Assembly (NCBI RefSeq): GCF_021107415.1
Contig: NZ_JAIOSW010000399.1
Location: 1-24,322 of the forward strand
Origin: Desulfobacula sp.
GTDB lineage: Bacteria; Desulfobacterota; Desulfobacteria; Desulfobacterales; Desulfobacteraceae
Reading direction: 5' to 3'
DNA: 24,322 bases
The translations under genes were made by a program, and so were the position numbers. Under the pieces are notes generated by a model, which worked only from the letters and a program-made list of their open reading frames with translations, did not search any database and was not told the origin of the DNA. Positions 6,773-14,520 of this stretch are shown piece after piece (position 1 is the stretch's first letter; each line of letters begins with the position of its first letter).

Positions 6773-9136
6773 TTAAACCTTTCCCAGAGCCCGAAGCACT
6801 TTCTCGGGCTTGATCGGAATATCATTAATTCTGACACCAATGGCATTGTAGATTGCGTTCATTACTGCCCGCGGTGTGCAGGTCAGGGTGCCTTCGCCAA
6901 TTCCACATGCACCGTATTCCCCAGCACCCTTCCAGATCTCAAGAAGAATGGGATCAATCTCAGGCATATCCGCCATAGTCGGAATCTTGTAATCAATAAA
7001 GTTAAAATTAAGCGGTACACCGGTTATCTCATCATAGATGATTTCTTCGGTCAGGGCTTCACCCAGACCCATGACCTGACCCCCAACCTGCTGAGCTTCA
7101 GCACCCGAGGCAAACATGACCGTTCCACAGTCATTAATGACCACCAGATGCAGTACATTGACTTTTCCGGTATCCGTATCCACTTCCACTTCAGCAAAAT
7201 TGGCAAAGTAAGGAACGCCTGTTTCTTTTGGATTGGGCGTTTGATTCGTAAGAGCCACAATGGGTATCAGATCGCCTTGAAACAATAATTCTTTAACGGT
7301 GATGCCCTGATCCGGGGTTTCTCGGATGAAAATACGTCCATCAATAATGTCCAATTCTTTGGATTCTGCTTTGAGAACGGGTTCAGCCCTTTCCAGAATC
7401 TGTTTTTTGACTTCTTTGGCTGCAATGGCGAGTTTTTCAGACTGCAGATAGGACACAGCACTGTCAGTCTGCACGCAGTCTTTCAGGCTGGTTTCTGTGT
7501 TCACTACGTGATTCCAGTGGATATCTTCGGTTGTGATGCCCAGGAAATTCAAGGCCTCGGCACAACCAAGAACGTTGCAGGTGTTTGAGCCGGTCCCGGT
7601 TTCTATTGTAGGTGCTTCGAGAATCACAGTGCAGTCAGAGTTCAGTGTTATGGAAACCGGAATATGTCCACGACGGACTTCCTGCCACTCTGCATGCCAT
7701 GCCGGATGCAGTGAAAAACCTATTCCGCGTTTTTTCACCTTGTCATACGTTGGACCTTGACCTGGTTTATGGCGCTTCTCTTTCCATTTGATCTTTTCAG
7801 CGCCCTGCTTAAGAACTTCTGCCACACTTTTATTCGGGAGTGTTTCCCACTCGTGTCCAAAGTTTTTAATGCAAAGATCAATGGGGTCCATATCAAGCTT
7901 TTCAGCAAGCAAATCAACCAGATGCGCCCAGATAAGATTGAACTGAGAATTGCCGACTCCCCGCATCATACATGCCGGCAATTTGTTTGTATAAACGGCA
8001 TAGGATTCCATCTTTACATTTGGAATTGAAGCAAAAGATACTTCGGCAATTTCCGCAGGAGCGAATTTCAGAGCAAAAATAGTTTGATCGGCATAGGCAC
8101 CCGCATTGCCGATGGACTTAAAATACAACGAGGTGATGGTACCGTCTTTTTTTGCACCGACTTTTCCAGTATAGATAGCGGGTTGACGCGAATCATGGAA
8201 ACTTTCACGCCGGGTATGTCTAAACTTTACCGGACGACCTGTTTTTTTCGAAAGAATGGCAGTGAAAAGAAAAAAGGGTTGGTCTCCGGTATCTCCACGA
8301 CCAAATTGACCTCCAAGATAGGAACAGATCACATTTACCTTATGCAACGGCAGATCGAGCATCTGACTTATGTGCATACGTGATTGATCCGCTTCAAAGG
8401 AATTAGAGTAAACGGTAAGCTTCTCGTCTGTCCAATCAACAAGACAACACCAATTATCAAGGGAGGCTTGTATGGCATTGTGATGGATCGAGGTGTCCTC
8501 AATAACAACATCCGCCTCAGCAAACCCCGCATCAACGTCTCCTTTGTCAACAAACACATCTTCCCCGCCTATTTTTTCCGGGGGCAAAACATTATTTTGG
8601 GAAATTTCCGGATGAATATTAGGAGCACCCGGCTTCATAGATTCAATGGGATCAAGGACAAAGGGTAATACTTCCCATTCGATATCAATCAATCGAATCG
8701 CTTCTTCGGCGATCTCTTCGCTCTCTGCAGCCACCACAGCACCGACTTCGTCAGTAACCCAGCAGGCATAATCTCCCAGTACACGCCGATCATTGAAAGG
8801 CCACATTTTTCTATCATAGGATACTGTATCAACACCATCTGTCCAGCCGGCGTTGGTGGGCTTGAGAGAGGTGAACTCAGGATCCTGATAAGTCATTACT
8901 GCTACCACTCCGGGAAGCTGTTCGGCCCGGCTCACATCAATTTTCTTGATGCGCGCACGCGCATAGGGGCAACGCACGACCTTGGCATAAAGCAAGCCAG
9001 GGAATCGGCTCATGAGCGTTATGTCATCGATATATTCGACTTTTCCCCGTGCCTTTTCCCAGGCATCAATTCTGGGTCTATAGCCTCCGACAAATTTACG
9101 GTTCGAGTTTGGTCGCGGTGTGTAGGGCTGTTTCAT
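6773..9136 (-). CDS. Molybdenum hydroxylase large (molybdopterin-binding) subunit
   Basis: A 787-residue xanthine dehydrogenase-family catalytic subunit of normal length. An a/b hammerhead domain covers about residues 25-155 (GKVEYIDDITL; PGLLYAKVVRCPYARARI). The cofactor domains follow: YLGGQFGRGD at 274-282 corresponds to the family's GGGFGG loop, MRGVGNSQ at 391-398 to the R-G-F/V-G loop, QVGGQVMGLGEAL at 683-695, and GIGEG with the presumed catalytic Glu748. The C-terminus NAIGVRINDIPIKPEKVLRAL is typical. It binds the Mo-molybdopterin cofactor and hydroxylates substrate with water-derived oxygen. The ATG overlaps the small-subunit stop (ATGA) and has GGAG upstream. The exact substrate (purine, N-heteroaromatic, aromatic acyl-CoA or aldehyde) cannot be assigned from sequence alone. 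Confidence 0.93.
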   Translation of the reverse strand: MKQPYTPRPNSNRKFVGGYRPRIDAWEKARGKVEYIDDITLMSRFPGLLYAKVVRCPYARARIKKIDVSRAEQLPGVVAVMTYQDPEFTSLKPTNAGWTDGVDTVSYDRKMWPFNDRRVLGDYACWVTDEVGAVVAAESEEIAEEAIRLIDIEWEVLPFVLDPIESMKPGAPNIHPEISQNNVLPPEKIGGEDVFVDKGDVDAGFAEADVVIEDTSIHHNAIQASLDNWCCLVDWTDEKLTVYSNSFEADQSRMHISQMLDLPLHKVNVICSYLGGQFGRGDTGDQPFFLFTAILSKKTGRPVKFRHTRRESFHDSRQPAIYTGKVGAKKDGTITSLYFKSIGNAGAYADQTIFALKFAPAEIAEVSFASIPNVKMESYAVYTNKLPACMMRGVGNSQFNLIWAHLVDLLAEKLDMDPIDLCIKNFGHEWETLPNKSVAEVLKQGAEKIKWKEKRHKPGQGPTYDKVKKRGIGFSLHPAWHAEWQEVRRGHIPVSITLNSDCTVILEAPTIETGTGSNTCNVLGCAEALNFLGITTEDIHWNHVVNTETSLKDCVQTDSAVSYLQSEKLAIAAKEVKKQILERAEPVLKAESKELDIIDGRIFIRETPDQGITVKELLFQGDLIPIVALTNQTPNPKETGVPYFANFAEVEVDTDTGKVNVLHLVVINDCGTVMFASGAEAQQVGGQVMGLGEALTEEIIYDEITGVPLNFNFIDYKIPTMADMPEIDPILLEIWKGAGEYGACGIGEGTLTCTPRAVMNAIYNAIGVRINDIPIKPEKVLRALGKV

Positions 9137-9681
9137 GAGTCTTCTCCTTTATTCGCAATTTTTTCTGAGGCGTGCATTACGGCTTGCGCAACACCGGCAT
9201 AGCATCCGCAACGACAGATATGACCGGAAAGGGCATCCTTGACCTCAGCCATGGTCGGCAGGGGATTCTCATTGAGCAGTGCTTTTGTGCTCATCACAAA
9301 GCCGGGAGTGCAGATCCCGCATTGAAGAGCGGTACCATAACCCGGTTCACACTGTTCGGCAAAGGCTTCCACCACGGGATCATCTTTTTCAAGTCCTTCG
9401 ATGGTGATTATTTCATGCCCGTTGGCCTCAACAGCTAGAATCATACACGATAATACGGGTTTACCATCCATGATTACGGTGCAGGCACCGCAAGCACCTT
9501 CATCACATGACACCTTGAGCCCGGTATAGCCCAACTTTTCTCTCAACAAATAGGAGAGCGTCATTGATGGCGTAATGTCACGCTCAGGTTCAAAATTATG
9601 CCAGCACCCATTGATCTTAATCTTTATTTCGGATGATGGCCTATCAACGGTTTCTTTGGTACCTCGAAATGATTTAGGCAT
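9133..9681 (-). CDS. Molybdenum hydroxylase small [2Fe-2S] subunit
   Basis: A 182-residue CoxS/HcrC-type electron-transfer subunit. The plant-type ferredoxin cluster is bound by Cys59, Cys64, Cys67 and Cys79 (CDEGACGACTV then SCM). The second, all-helical domain has Cys121, Cys124, Cys156 and Cys158 (QCGICTPG and ICRCGCY). It carries electrons from the molybdenum site to the flavin subunit. It has about 15 more N-terminal residues (MPKSFRGTKETVDRP) than the shortest family members. It is first in the minus-strand gene series, overlaps the large subunit by four bases, and has GGAGGG nine bases upstream of the ATG. Confidence 0.95.
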   Translation of the reverse strand: MPKSFRGTKETVDRPSSEIKIKINGCWHNFEPERDITPSMTLSYLLREKLGYTGLKVSCDEGACGACTVIMDGKPVLSCMILAVEANGHEIITIEGLEKDDPVVEAFAEQCEPGYGTALQCGICTPGFVMSTKALLNENPLPTMAEVKDALSGHICRCGCYAGVAQAVMHASEKIANKGEDS

Positions 9682-10076
9682 TGCTCGTTCCCTCCAGTTG
9701 GTTTACTAATAAAAAAATATTATTAGATACGTAATTACATTTATCTGTCACATTTTTGTTTGTCAAGTAAAAAATTACCTTTTTCCGCATAATATAGAAT
9801 AATAAATTCTTTTTTGGCAAGAAAACTATTAAAAAGATTTCAAAAACTTAAATAAATATAAATATCCTGGCCCTTAATAACCAGGATATTTACAAGTAAT
9901 TTAATTATCATTGATAAATACCTTGCAACAATGGTATTATCAAATAAAATTTAAAAAAACTTATGAGAAATAAAATTTTATTAATAAAAATTAAGGGAAT
10001 TCATTTAAATAATGATAAAAAGCTAATTTGATTATAAATTAGCTGCAATGTAATTGTAATATAACTGGAGAATCGT
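9682..10076. promoter_or_regulatory. Divergent AT-rich intergenic region with three inverted repeats
   Basis: 395 bases without a gene separate the divergent hydroxylase operon and the dihydrolipoyl dehydrogenase gene. Three dyads stand out. The first is 9859-9870 / 9881-9892 (TAAATATCCTGG and its complement, 12 bp, 10-base loop). The second is 9911-9922 / 9933-9943 (TTGATAAATACC against GGTATTATCAA, one bulged base). The third is 10021-10029 / 10036-10044 (AGCTAATTT and its complement, 6-base spacer). They could be operators or mRNA hairpins; the different arm sequences argue against one shared regulator. A possible plus-strand promoter is TTGCAA (9923-9928), 16 bases, TAAAAT (9945-9950), overlapping the second dyad. 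Confidence 0.5.
9738..9766 (-). promoter_or_regulatory. Candidate promoter of the molybdenum hydroxylase operon
   Basis: On the minus strand a consensus -35 TTGACA (9761-9766 on the complement) is followed after 17 bases by TAAATG (9738-9743), a poor -10 match. It lies about 57 bases before the small-subunit start in very AT-rich DNA. The perfect -35 supports it; the weak -10 makes it uncertain. Confidence 0.35.
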
Positions 10077-11510
10077 ATGTCGACTAAAATAATTGTCATT
10101 GGAGGAGGCCCCGGAGGATATGTTGCCGCACTTAGGGCAGCTGCCTTGGGAGGTGATGTCACACTCATTGAGAAAGAAAACCTGGGCGGCACCTGCCTTA
10201 ATTGGGGATGTATCCCCTCAAAAATTATGAAAAATTCAGCAGATATTTTTCTTAAATTTTTAAAAGCAGCTAATTTTGGAATCAAGGTTCAAGGCAGCGT
10301 AAACCCTGACATGAAAGCTTTGATGGAGAAAAAGGATAAGATTATAGAGATTCAGAGAAAAGGGATCGCCTCTTTGCTGAAAAAAAGTAGCGTTGACGTA
10401 GAAATGGGCAAAGCCGTGATAAAATCCCTAAAGACTGTTGAGGTAATATTTAACGATGGAAATAAAAAAGAACTTGACTATGATAAGCTTATTCTTGCCA
10501 CAGGAACAAAACCATTGAATGTAGCTGATTTTCCATTTGACCACCATTATATTCTGTCTTCCAATGACTTACTGCAATTAGATAACATTCCCGAGTCTAT
10601 TGTTATTGTCGGGGGAGGGGTGATCGGTTGTGAATTTGCCTTTATCCTTTCAGCGCTGGGTTCTAAGGTGACTATTGTTGAGGCCATGTCAAGGCTGCTT
10701 CCCTTGCCTTCTGTTGATGAAGAATGTTCCAAATTGTTGTTAAGGGAAATGAAAAAAAGAAAAATAGCCGTTTTTTGTGATACCATTGTCAAATCTTCAG
10801 ACATAAAAAATGATCAGATTTCCATCAACCTGGAAGTATCCCCGTTTACTGATAATCCAAAACCCAAAAAATTAAAAACCAATGTGATTGAAGCCCAAAA
10901 AATGGCGGTCTGTATTGGAAGATCTGCATTGTCCTCTGATCTGGGATTGGAAAATATCAACCTTAAAACAACACCCCAGGGTTGGATTAATGCCAATGAA
11001 TGGTTGGAAACCAGCGTGAAAGGTGTTTATGCCATTGGTGATATTCTCGGGCCTCAAAAGGTGATGCTGGCCCATGTGGCCTCTCATGAAGGCATTATTG
11101 CTGCCCAAAATGCCATGGGAAAAGTGAGCACCATGAACTATGATGTGATTCCGGGAGCCATTTTTACCATGCCGGAAATCGGAACGGTTGGATTGAGTGA
11201 AATTGAAGCCGGAAAAAAAGGATATGACGTGGAAGCGTTCAGTGTTAATTTCAGGACTTTGGGAAAAGCCCAGGCCATAGATGAGCTGGCAGGAACAGCA
11301 AAAATGATTGTTGAAAAAGAATCCAATAAGATCCTTGGTGTTCATCTGATCGGTGCCCATGCAACTGATCTTATTGCAGAGGCAACCCTTGCTATTCAAA
11401 AAGGATTGACTGCAAAGGATATCTCACACACCATTCATGCGCATCCCACTTTGGCTGAGATTATGGGAGAAGTCTCTTTAAAAGCATGTGGCATACCGAT
11501 TCATGGTTAA
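10077..11510 (+). CDS. lpdA: Dihydrolipoyl dehydrogenase-like flavoprotein
   Basis: A 477-residue class I pyridine nucleotide-disulfide oxidoreductase of normal length. It has the FAD motif VIGGGPGGYVAA (residues 7-18), the redox-active pair in GGTCLNWGCIPSK (Cys40, Cys45), the NAD motif VIVGGGVIGCEFA, the second FAD motif GVYAIGDI and the C-terminal HAHPTLAE with the His-Glu acid/base pair. It oxidises protein-bound dihydrolipoamide with NAD+. GGAG lies seven bases before the ATG. No lipoyl-protein or dehydrogenase-complex gene is in the window, so its partner (glycine cleavage, a 2-oxoacid complex or another system) is unknown. It is transcribed away from the hydroxylase operon and ends at a terminator. 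Confidence 0.9.
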   Translation: MSTKIIVIGGGPGGYVAALRAAALGGDVTLIEKENLGGTCLNWGCIPSKIMKNSADIFLKFLKAANFGIKVQGSVNPDMKALMEKKDKIIEIQRKGIASLLKKSSVDVEMGKAVIKSLKTVEVIFNDGNKKELDYDKLILATGTKPLNVADFPFDHHYILSSNDLLQLDNIPESIVIVGGGVIGCEFAFILSALGSKVTIVEAMSRLLPLPSVDEECSKLLLREMKKRKIAVFCDTIVKSSDIKNDQISINLEVSPFTDNPKPKKLKTNVIEAQKMAVCIGRSALSSDLGLENINLKTTPQGWINANEWLETSVKGVYAIGDILGPQKVMLAHVASHEGIIAAQNAMGKVSTMNYDVIPGAIFTMPEIGTVGLSEIEAGKKGYDVEAFSVNFRTLGKAQAIDELAGTAKMIVEKESNKILGVHLIGAHATDLIAEATLAIQKGLTAKDISHTIHAHPTLAEIMGEVSLKACGIPIHG

Positions 11511-11514
11511 ACCC

Positions 11515-11540
11515 ATAAAAAAGCAAATGCTTTTTTATAT
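11515..11540 (+). terminator. Intrinsic terminator after lpdA
   Basis: Arms ATAAAAAAGC and GCTTTTTTAT face each other around AAAT, starting five bases past the lpdA stop and ending in a T-run. The stem is AT-rich, but the A-stem-T layout is classical. Confidence 0.65.
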
Positions 11541-11583
11541 TTATTTCAGCCATTCATCAAATGAGTCACCCCTCTTTTTTTTG

Positions 11584-11612
11584 TTGACAGCCTGGTCATG
11601 CCGCGATATTTA
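11584..11612 (+). promoter_or_regulatory. Candidate promoter of the PNPOx-like gene
   Basis: A consensus -35 TTGACA (11584-11589), a 17-base spacer and TATTTA (11607-11612, a weak -10) lie about 50 bases upstream of the ATG. The spacer contains TGGTCAT (11593-11599), a heptamer that recurs at 12116-12122 and in both operator arms upstream of the DUF134 gene. Confidence 0.45.
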
Positions 11613-11661
11613 ATTTTTTGGCGTATGTCAATATAAATTAACGACTATTTCAGGAGGAATA

Positions 11662-12039
11662 ATGCCAGCATTACCAGAAACTGTACTTAAAGCATGGAAA
11701 GATCACCAGGGACCTATTATTCTTACCACCGTCGATGAGGACGGCCTCCCCAATGCGATCTATGCGACTTGTGTCAGCCTTTACAGCAACGATACCGTCG
11801 TGGTTGCAAATAACTATTTTGACAAGACAAAAAATAACATCCTGAATGGCAGCAAAGGAAGTTTTCTTTTTATCACCAGCGAGAACAAGTCTTACCAGCT
11901 CAAGGGATATTTTGATTACCTGACCAGCGGCGAGATCTATGATGACATGAAACAATGGAATCCTGAGAAGCATCCGGGTCATGCCGCAGTGGCACTTAGA
12001 ATCGAAGCTGCTTATTCCGGAGCTGAAAAGCTGTTATAG
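11662..12039 (+). CDS. Pyridoxamine 5'-phosphate oxidase-like flavoprotein (FMN-binding split barrel)
   Basis: A 125-residue protein typical of the small PNPOx-like proteins common in anaerobes. GPIILTTVDEDGLPNAIYAT near residues 17-36 is the first barrel strand pair, VVVANNYFDKTKNNI carries the characteristic K-T-x-x-N-I segment, and YQLKGYFDYLTSGEIYDDM follows. Members bind FMN or F420 and may reduce small molecules; a role in vitamin B6 metabolism should not be assumed. AGGAGG precedes the ATG by five bases. It has its own candidate promoter and sits upstream of the DUF134/DUF5320 pair. Confidence 0.85.
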   Translation: MPALPETVLKAWKDHQGPIILTTVDEDGLPNAIYATCVSLYSNDTVVVANNYFDKTKNNILNGSKGSFLFITSENKSYQLKGYFDYLTSGEIYDDMKQWNPEKHPGHAAVALRIEAAYSGAEKLL

Positions 12040-12166
12040 ACAGTTAACAGAAAATTTTAAACCAGGATCTCGACCGCATCATCAATGCCGCCGCTCACGG
12101 TAAGGTGCTTCTTTCTGGTCATGATACCTGTGAAACGTCTTTTACATAGTACAGACTCATGAAACT

Positions 12167-12239
12167 TTTTGGTCATTTGATCATTATTTTTCTTGACATC
12201 CCCCCGAAACGAACCTATATTATAGTCAAATGACCAAAA
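12167..12239. promoter_or_regulatory. Near-consensus promoter flanked by a perfect 14-bp inverted repeat
   Basis: TTTTGGTCATTTGA (12167-12180) is repeated as its exact complement TCAAATGACCAAAA (12226-12239). Between the arms lies a strong sigma-70-type promoter: TTGACA (12193-12198), 17 bases, TATATT (12216-12221). The right arm would cover the transcription start and the left arm lies just above the -35. This geometry fits an operator for a dimeric or looping repressor of the downstream DUF134 gene, possibly DUF134 itself. Confidence 0.75.
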
Positions 12240-12275
12240 TAAATCATTCATTGACCCTTTATACAAGGAGGACCC

Positions 12276-12668
12276 ATGCCAAGACCTAAACGACCTCGAT
12301 GTATCGTATCCAGACCGGTCACCAGGGGATTCATACCCGACGGTACCCCAGAAGCGGGCCAGGTGATCCTCTCCCTGGAAGAGTTTGAAGCGATCAGGGT
12401 CATCGACTTTGAGGGCATGGATCAGAGTCAGGCTGCAACAATGATGAACGTATCAAGGCAAACCTTTGGAAGAATACTCAAAAGTGCCCGGTTTAATCTC
12501 TCCAAAGCCCTTGTAACAGGTCAACGATTAAAGGTAACAGGCGGCTGCTATGAGATGTCAGGCCAAAGAGCCGGCAGAGGCCATGGACGTGGAAAAGGTC
12601 AAGGCCGTGGACGCGGCAGGGGCCTGGGCAATGGAAAAGGCAATGGCAGTCGCAGAAATAACATGTAA
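12276..12668 (+). CDS. DUF134 (UPF0251) helix-turn-helix DNA-binding protein
   Basis: A 130-residue protein. The N-terminus MPRPKRPRCIVSRPVTRGF, then LSLEEFEAIRVIDFEGMDQSQAA and MNVSRQTFGRILKSAR (about residues 33-74), is the DUF134 signature with a sigma-70 region-4-like helix-turn-helix. The C-terminal third is a Gly/Arg/Lys low-complexity tail (about residues 97-130). Family members occur in anaerobes beside genes for iron-molybdenum-cofactor-like proteins and are predicted regulators. AAGGAGG is six bases upstream of the ATG. The immediate upstream promoter and inverted repeat suggest self-regulation. The next gene begins 25 bases downstream. Confidence 0.88.
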   Translation: MPRPKRPRCIVSRPVTRGFIPDGTPEAGQVILSLEEFEAIRVIDFEGMDQSQAATMMNVSRQTFGRILKSARFNLSKALVTGQRLKVTGGCYEMSGQRAGRGHGRGKGQGRGRGRGLGNGKGNGSRRNNM

Positions 12669-12693
12669 ACCAATAAAACAAGGAGGTATAATT

Positions 12694-12999
12694 ATGCCTG
12701 GATTTAACCAAAGAGGACCCATGAACGAAGGACCCATGACAGGAAGAAGGCAGGGTGTCTGCGTAGGAGGAGTCGATACCGGCCCCCAAAGCAGCACATT
12801 TACTCCCATGGGATATGGCAGAGGTCGTGGAAATGGTAGAAGAGGAGGGCAAGGCTCTGGCAGGGGGATGGGCTACAGCCGAATGAGCATGGACTCCTCA
12901 GTTCCCACATCAGAGGAGACTCTCAAACTGCGGGTACAAACGCTGGAAACTGAGTTGGATGCTATTAGAAATGAGCTGACAAAATTGTCCAACACATAG
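12694..12999 (+). CDS. DUF5320-family small protein
   Basis: A 101-residue protein from the ATG at 12694, chosen because of AAGGAGG eight bases upstream and the family N-terminus (MPGFNQRGPMNEGPMTGRRQ). A Gly/Arg/Met-rich middle (MGYGRGRGNGRRGG, residues 38-51) is followed by a C-terminal helix (ETLKLRVQTLETELDAIRNE) likely to form a coiled coil and oligomerise. The function is unknown. These proteins usually lie beside DUF134 and dinitrogenase iron-molybdenum-cofactor-like genes; the latter are absent here. It is in one transcription unit with DUF134 and is followed at once by a terminator. Confidence 0.85.
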   Translation: MPGFNQRGPMNEGPMTGRRQGVCVGGVDTGPQSSTFTPMGYGRGRGNGRRGGQGSGRGMGYSRMSMDSSVPTSEETLKLRVQTLETELDAIRNELTKLSNT

Positions 13000-13015
13000 C
13001 CCCGCTTAAATTATG

Positions 13016-13043
13016 GCACCTGCCAACCTGGCAGGTGCTTTTT
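13016..13043 (+). terminator. Intrinsic terminator after the DUF134-DUF5320 pair
   Basis: A perfect 9-bp stem GCACCTGCC / GGCAGGTGC with loop AACCT and a following TTTTT, 17 bases beyond the DUF5320 stop. It also separates this unit from the convergent nitroreductase gene that ends at 13055. Confidence 0.92.
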
Positions 13044-13054
13044 GATATTATTCG

Positions 13055-13921
13055 TTACCGAACCCACTTTATTGCAGGTTTTTTTCTTGACGCTGTATTC
13101 GCGTGTTTATATGCTGGATATCCCATAATAATGCATGCATAAATCATACGACCTTTAGGCAGTTTGATAAGGTTTCTGAGTTTTTTACTATACTTTAACG
13201 ATAGATTTAAAAAACCGATATAGCAGGTTCCAAGTCCTAATGAATATGCATAATTCATTATATTGCCTGCTGAAATATTGCAATTTTCATTAGAAAATAT
13301 AGCTCCTTTCGGGGCATGGACAAGAATTAAAACAGGTGCATTATGAAGGATAAAGTCTCTGCCTTTTTTAGTTTCATCGATATAATACTGCATCGGCTCT
13401 ATATATCTTGTGATGGTATCTGATACCGGAAACAATTTTATTATTTTATATATAAGGTTACCGGGAAATTTTTTTGTAAAATAAAAGATTTTAGTGCTGA
13501 AAACAAAAATTGCATTTGAAATTTTACGTAATATTTTTTTATCAGAAACAACCAGATAACCAACATTTTGAGAATTACTTGCCGTGGGCGTATGATTTAC
13601 AAGATTGATTACTTTTTCAATTAATTCATCCGGAATATTTTTGTCTTTATATCGTCTGACACTTCTTCTTCCCCTTGCAATGGTTTCATAAACTTCCGGA
13701 TTAATAAGAGCGGCATCTGTTTTTTTTATTTGCATGTGATCAAGACCATCATGTTCAATAGCCCCCTGAGGGCATACGGCAAGACAATGACTACAGCGGT
13801 TGCAATCATCAGGTGCTACTATTTTTGGGATACCGTCTATATCTCTCCACACTGCAGAAATGCAGTCTTTTACACATAACATGCATTTAATGCATTTTTC
13901 TTCAATCCATCGTATTTTCAT
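13055..13921 (-). CDS. Ferredoxin-nitroreductase fusion flavoprotein
   Basis: A 288-residue protein in two parts. Residues 1-60 hold two [4Fe-4S] motifs: Cys10, 13, 16 and 20 (CIKCMLCVKDC) and Cys40, 43, 46 and 50 (CNRCSHCLAVCP). Residues ~75-288 are a nitroreductase-family FMN domain, with RRSVRRYKDKNIP at 85-97, the TPTASNSQNV loop near 111-120 and GLGTCYIGF toward the C-terminus. The pair is a common layout in anaerobes, where ferredoxin-derived electrons feed an FMN site; the substrate is unknown. The coding sequence is distinctly AT-rich. The start has only a weak ribosome site. It ends against the DUF5320 terminator in a convergent arrangement. Confidence 0.88.
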   Translation of the reverse strand: MKIRWIEEKCIKCMLCVKDCISAVWRDIDGIPKIVAPDDCNRCSHCLAVCPQGAIEHDGLDHMQIKKTDAALINPEVYETIARGRRSVRRYKDKNIPDELIEKVINLVNHTPTASNSQNVGYLVVSDKKILRKISNAIFVFSTKIFYFTKKFPGNLIYKIIKLFPVSDTITRYIEPMQYYIDETKKGRDFILHNAPVLILVHAPKGAIFSNENCNISAGNIMNYAYSLGLGTCYIGFLNLSLKYSKKLRNLIKLPKGRMIYACIIMGYPAYKHANTASRKKPAIKWVR

Positions 13922-13968
13922 GACTTTTCATTTTCGATCTATTTGCTCTATCTATTTTTTGTTCCCGT

Positions 13969-14364
13969 TTAAGGCTTACATATGCCGCAAGGTTTATAAT
14001 TTTTCTTGATTGCTTCTTCCCTGGTATCAAAACCAGCAGTACATTTTTTGCTATTTGAAAACTTACAATCAGGACTGTGAAAAACAAGTGTGCCTGTATT
14101 ACCCAACAAATTGGGAGTACCATCAATGGGTTTGTTTGTAATATCTTCAATTAGATCAGCTGATTCCATTTCTACTGATTTCGTTTCAACAACTTCGGCT
14201 TCAGGTGACTCGTTCTCATGGTTAAGATAAATTGTCAGGCATCCAGCTAGTATAAGAATTATTGGTATTATTCCAGCCAGAAAAGTTAGAAAAGCCGGGA
14301 AGAATACTGAAAAACAAAATAATCCAAGGATAATTGCTATTGACCCACCAATTAGTTTTTTCAT
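13969..14364 (-). CDS. Small membrane protein with a C-terminal Ada-like zinc-binding domain
   Basis: A 131-residue protein. Two hydrophobic helices near residues 4-22 and 25-46 are followed by an acidic linker (49-75). A compact domain contains Cys100, Cys108, Cys126 and Cys129 in the pattern VFHSPDC, C, YKPCGICKP. That matches the metal-binding module of the Ada repair protein, also found as a stand-alone tail in many secreted or membrane proteins. There is no methyltransferase domain, so DNA repair is not implied. AAAGGAA upstream supports the ATG at 14364. It may be co-transcribed with the nitroreductase 47 bases downstream. The function is unknown. Confidence 0.8.
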   Translation of the reverse strand: MKKLIGGSIAIILGLFCFSVFFPAFLTFLAGIIPIILILAGCLTIYLNHENESPEAEVVETKSVEMESADLIEDITNKPIDGTPNLLGNTGTLVFHSPDCKFSNSKKCTAGFDTREEAIKKNYKPCGICKP

Positions 14365-14520
14365 AAGTAATTCCTTTAATGTTAGAATTTTAATAAAATT
14401 GTATCGAGTGAAAACTGTTTTTCTTATTTGTATGTATTGTTATTTGAGTAATGTTGTCAAGGAATTGGATTTGGAATATCGACCAATATAAAAAATTTAT
14501 TTGGAAGCTTGATCCTTTAT

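Noticed and set aside
12044..12145. A short protein-like plus-strand frame (LNQDLDRIINAAA, then GKVLLSGHDTCETSFT) after the PNPOx-like gene, and a 69-residue minus-strand frame (12057-12266) over the same region
   Set aside because: The plus-strand frame has no start codon or ribosome site and only about 33 codons. The minus-strand frame runs through the DUF134 promoter and operator. Either could be a decayed gene fragment, but I cannot support a call.
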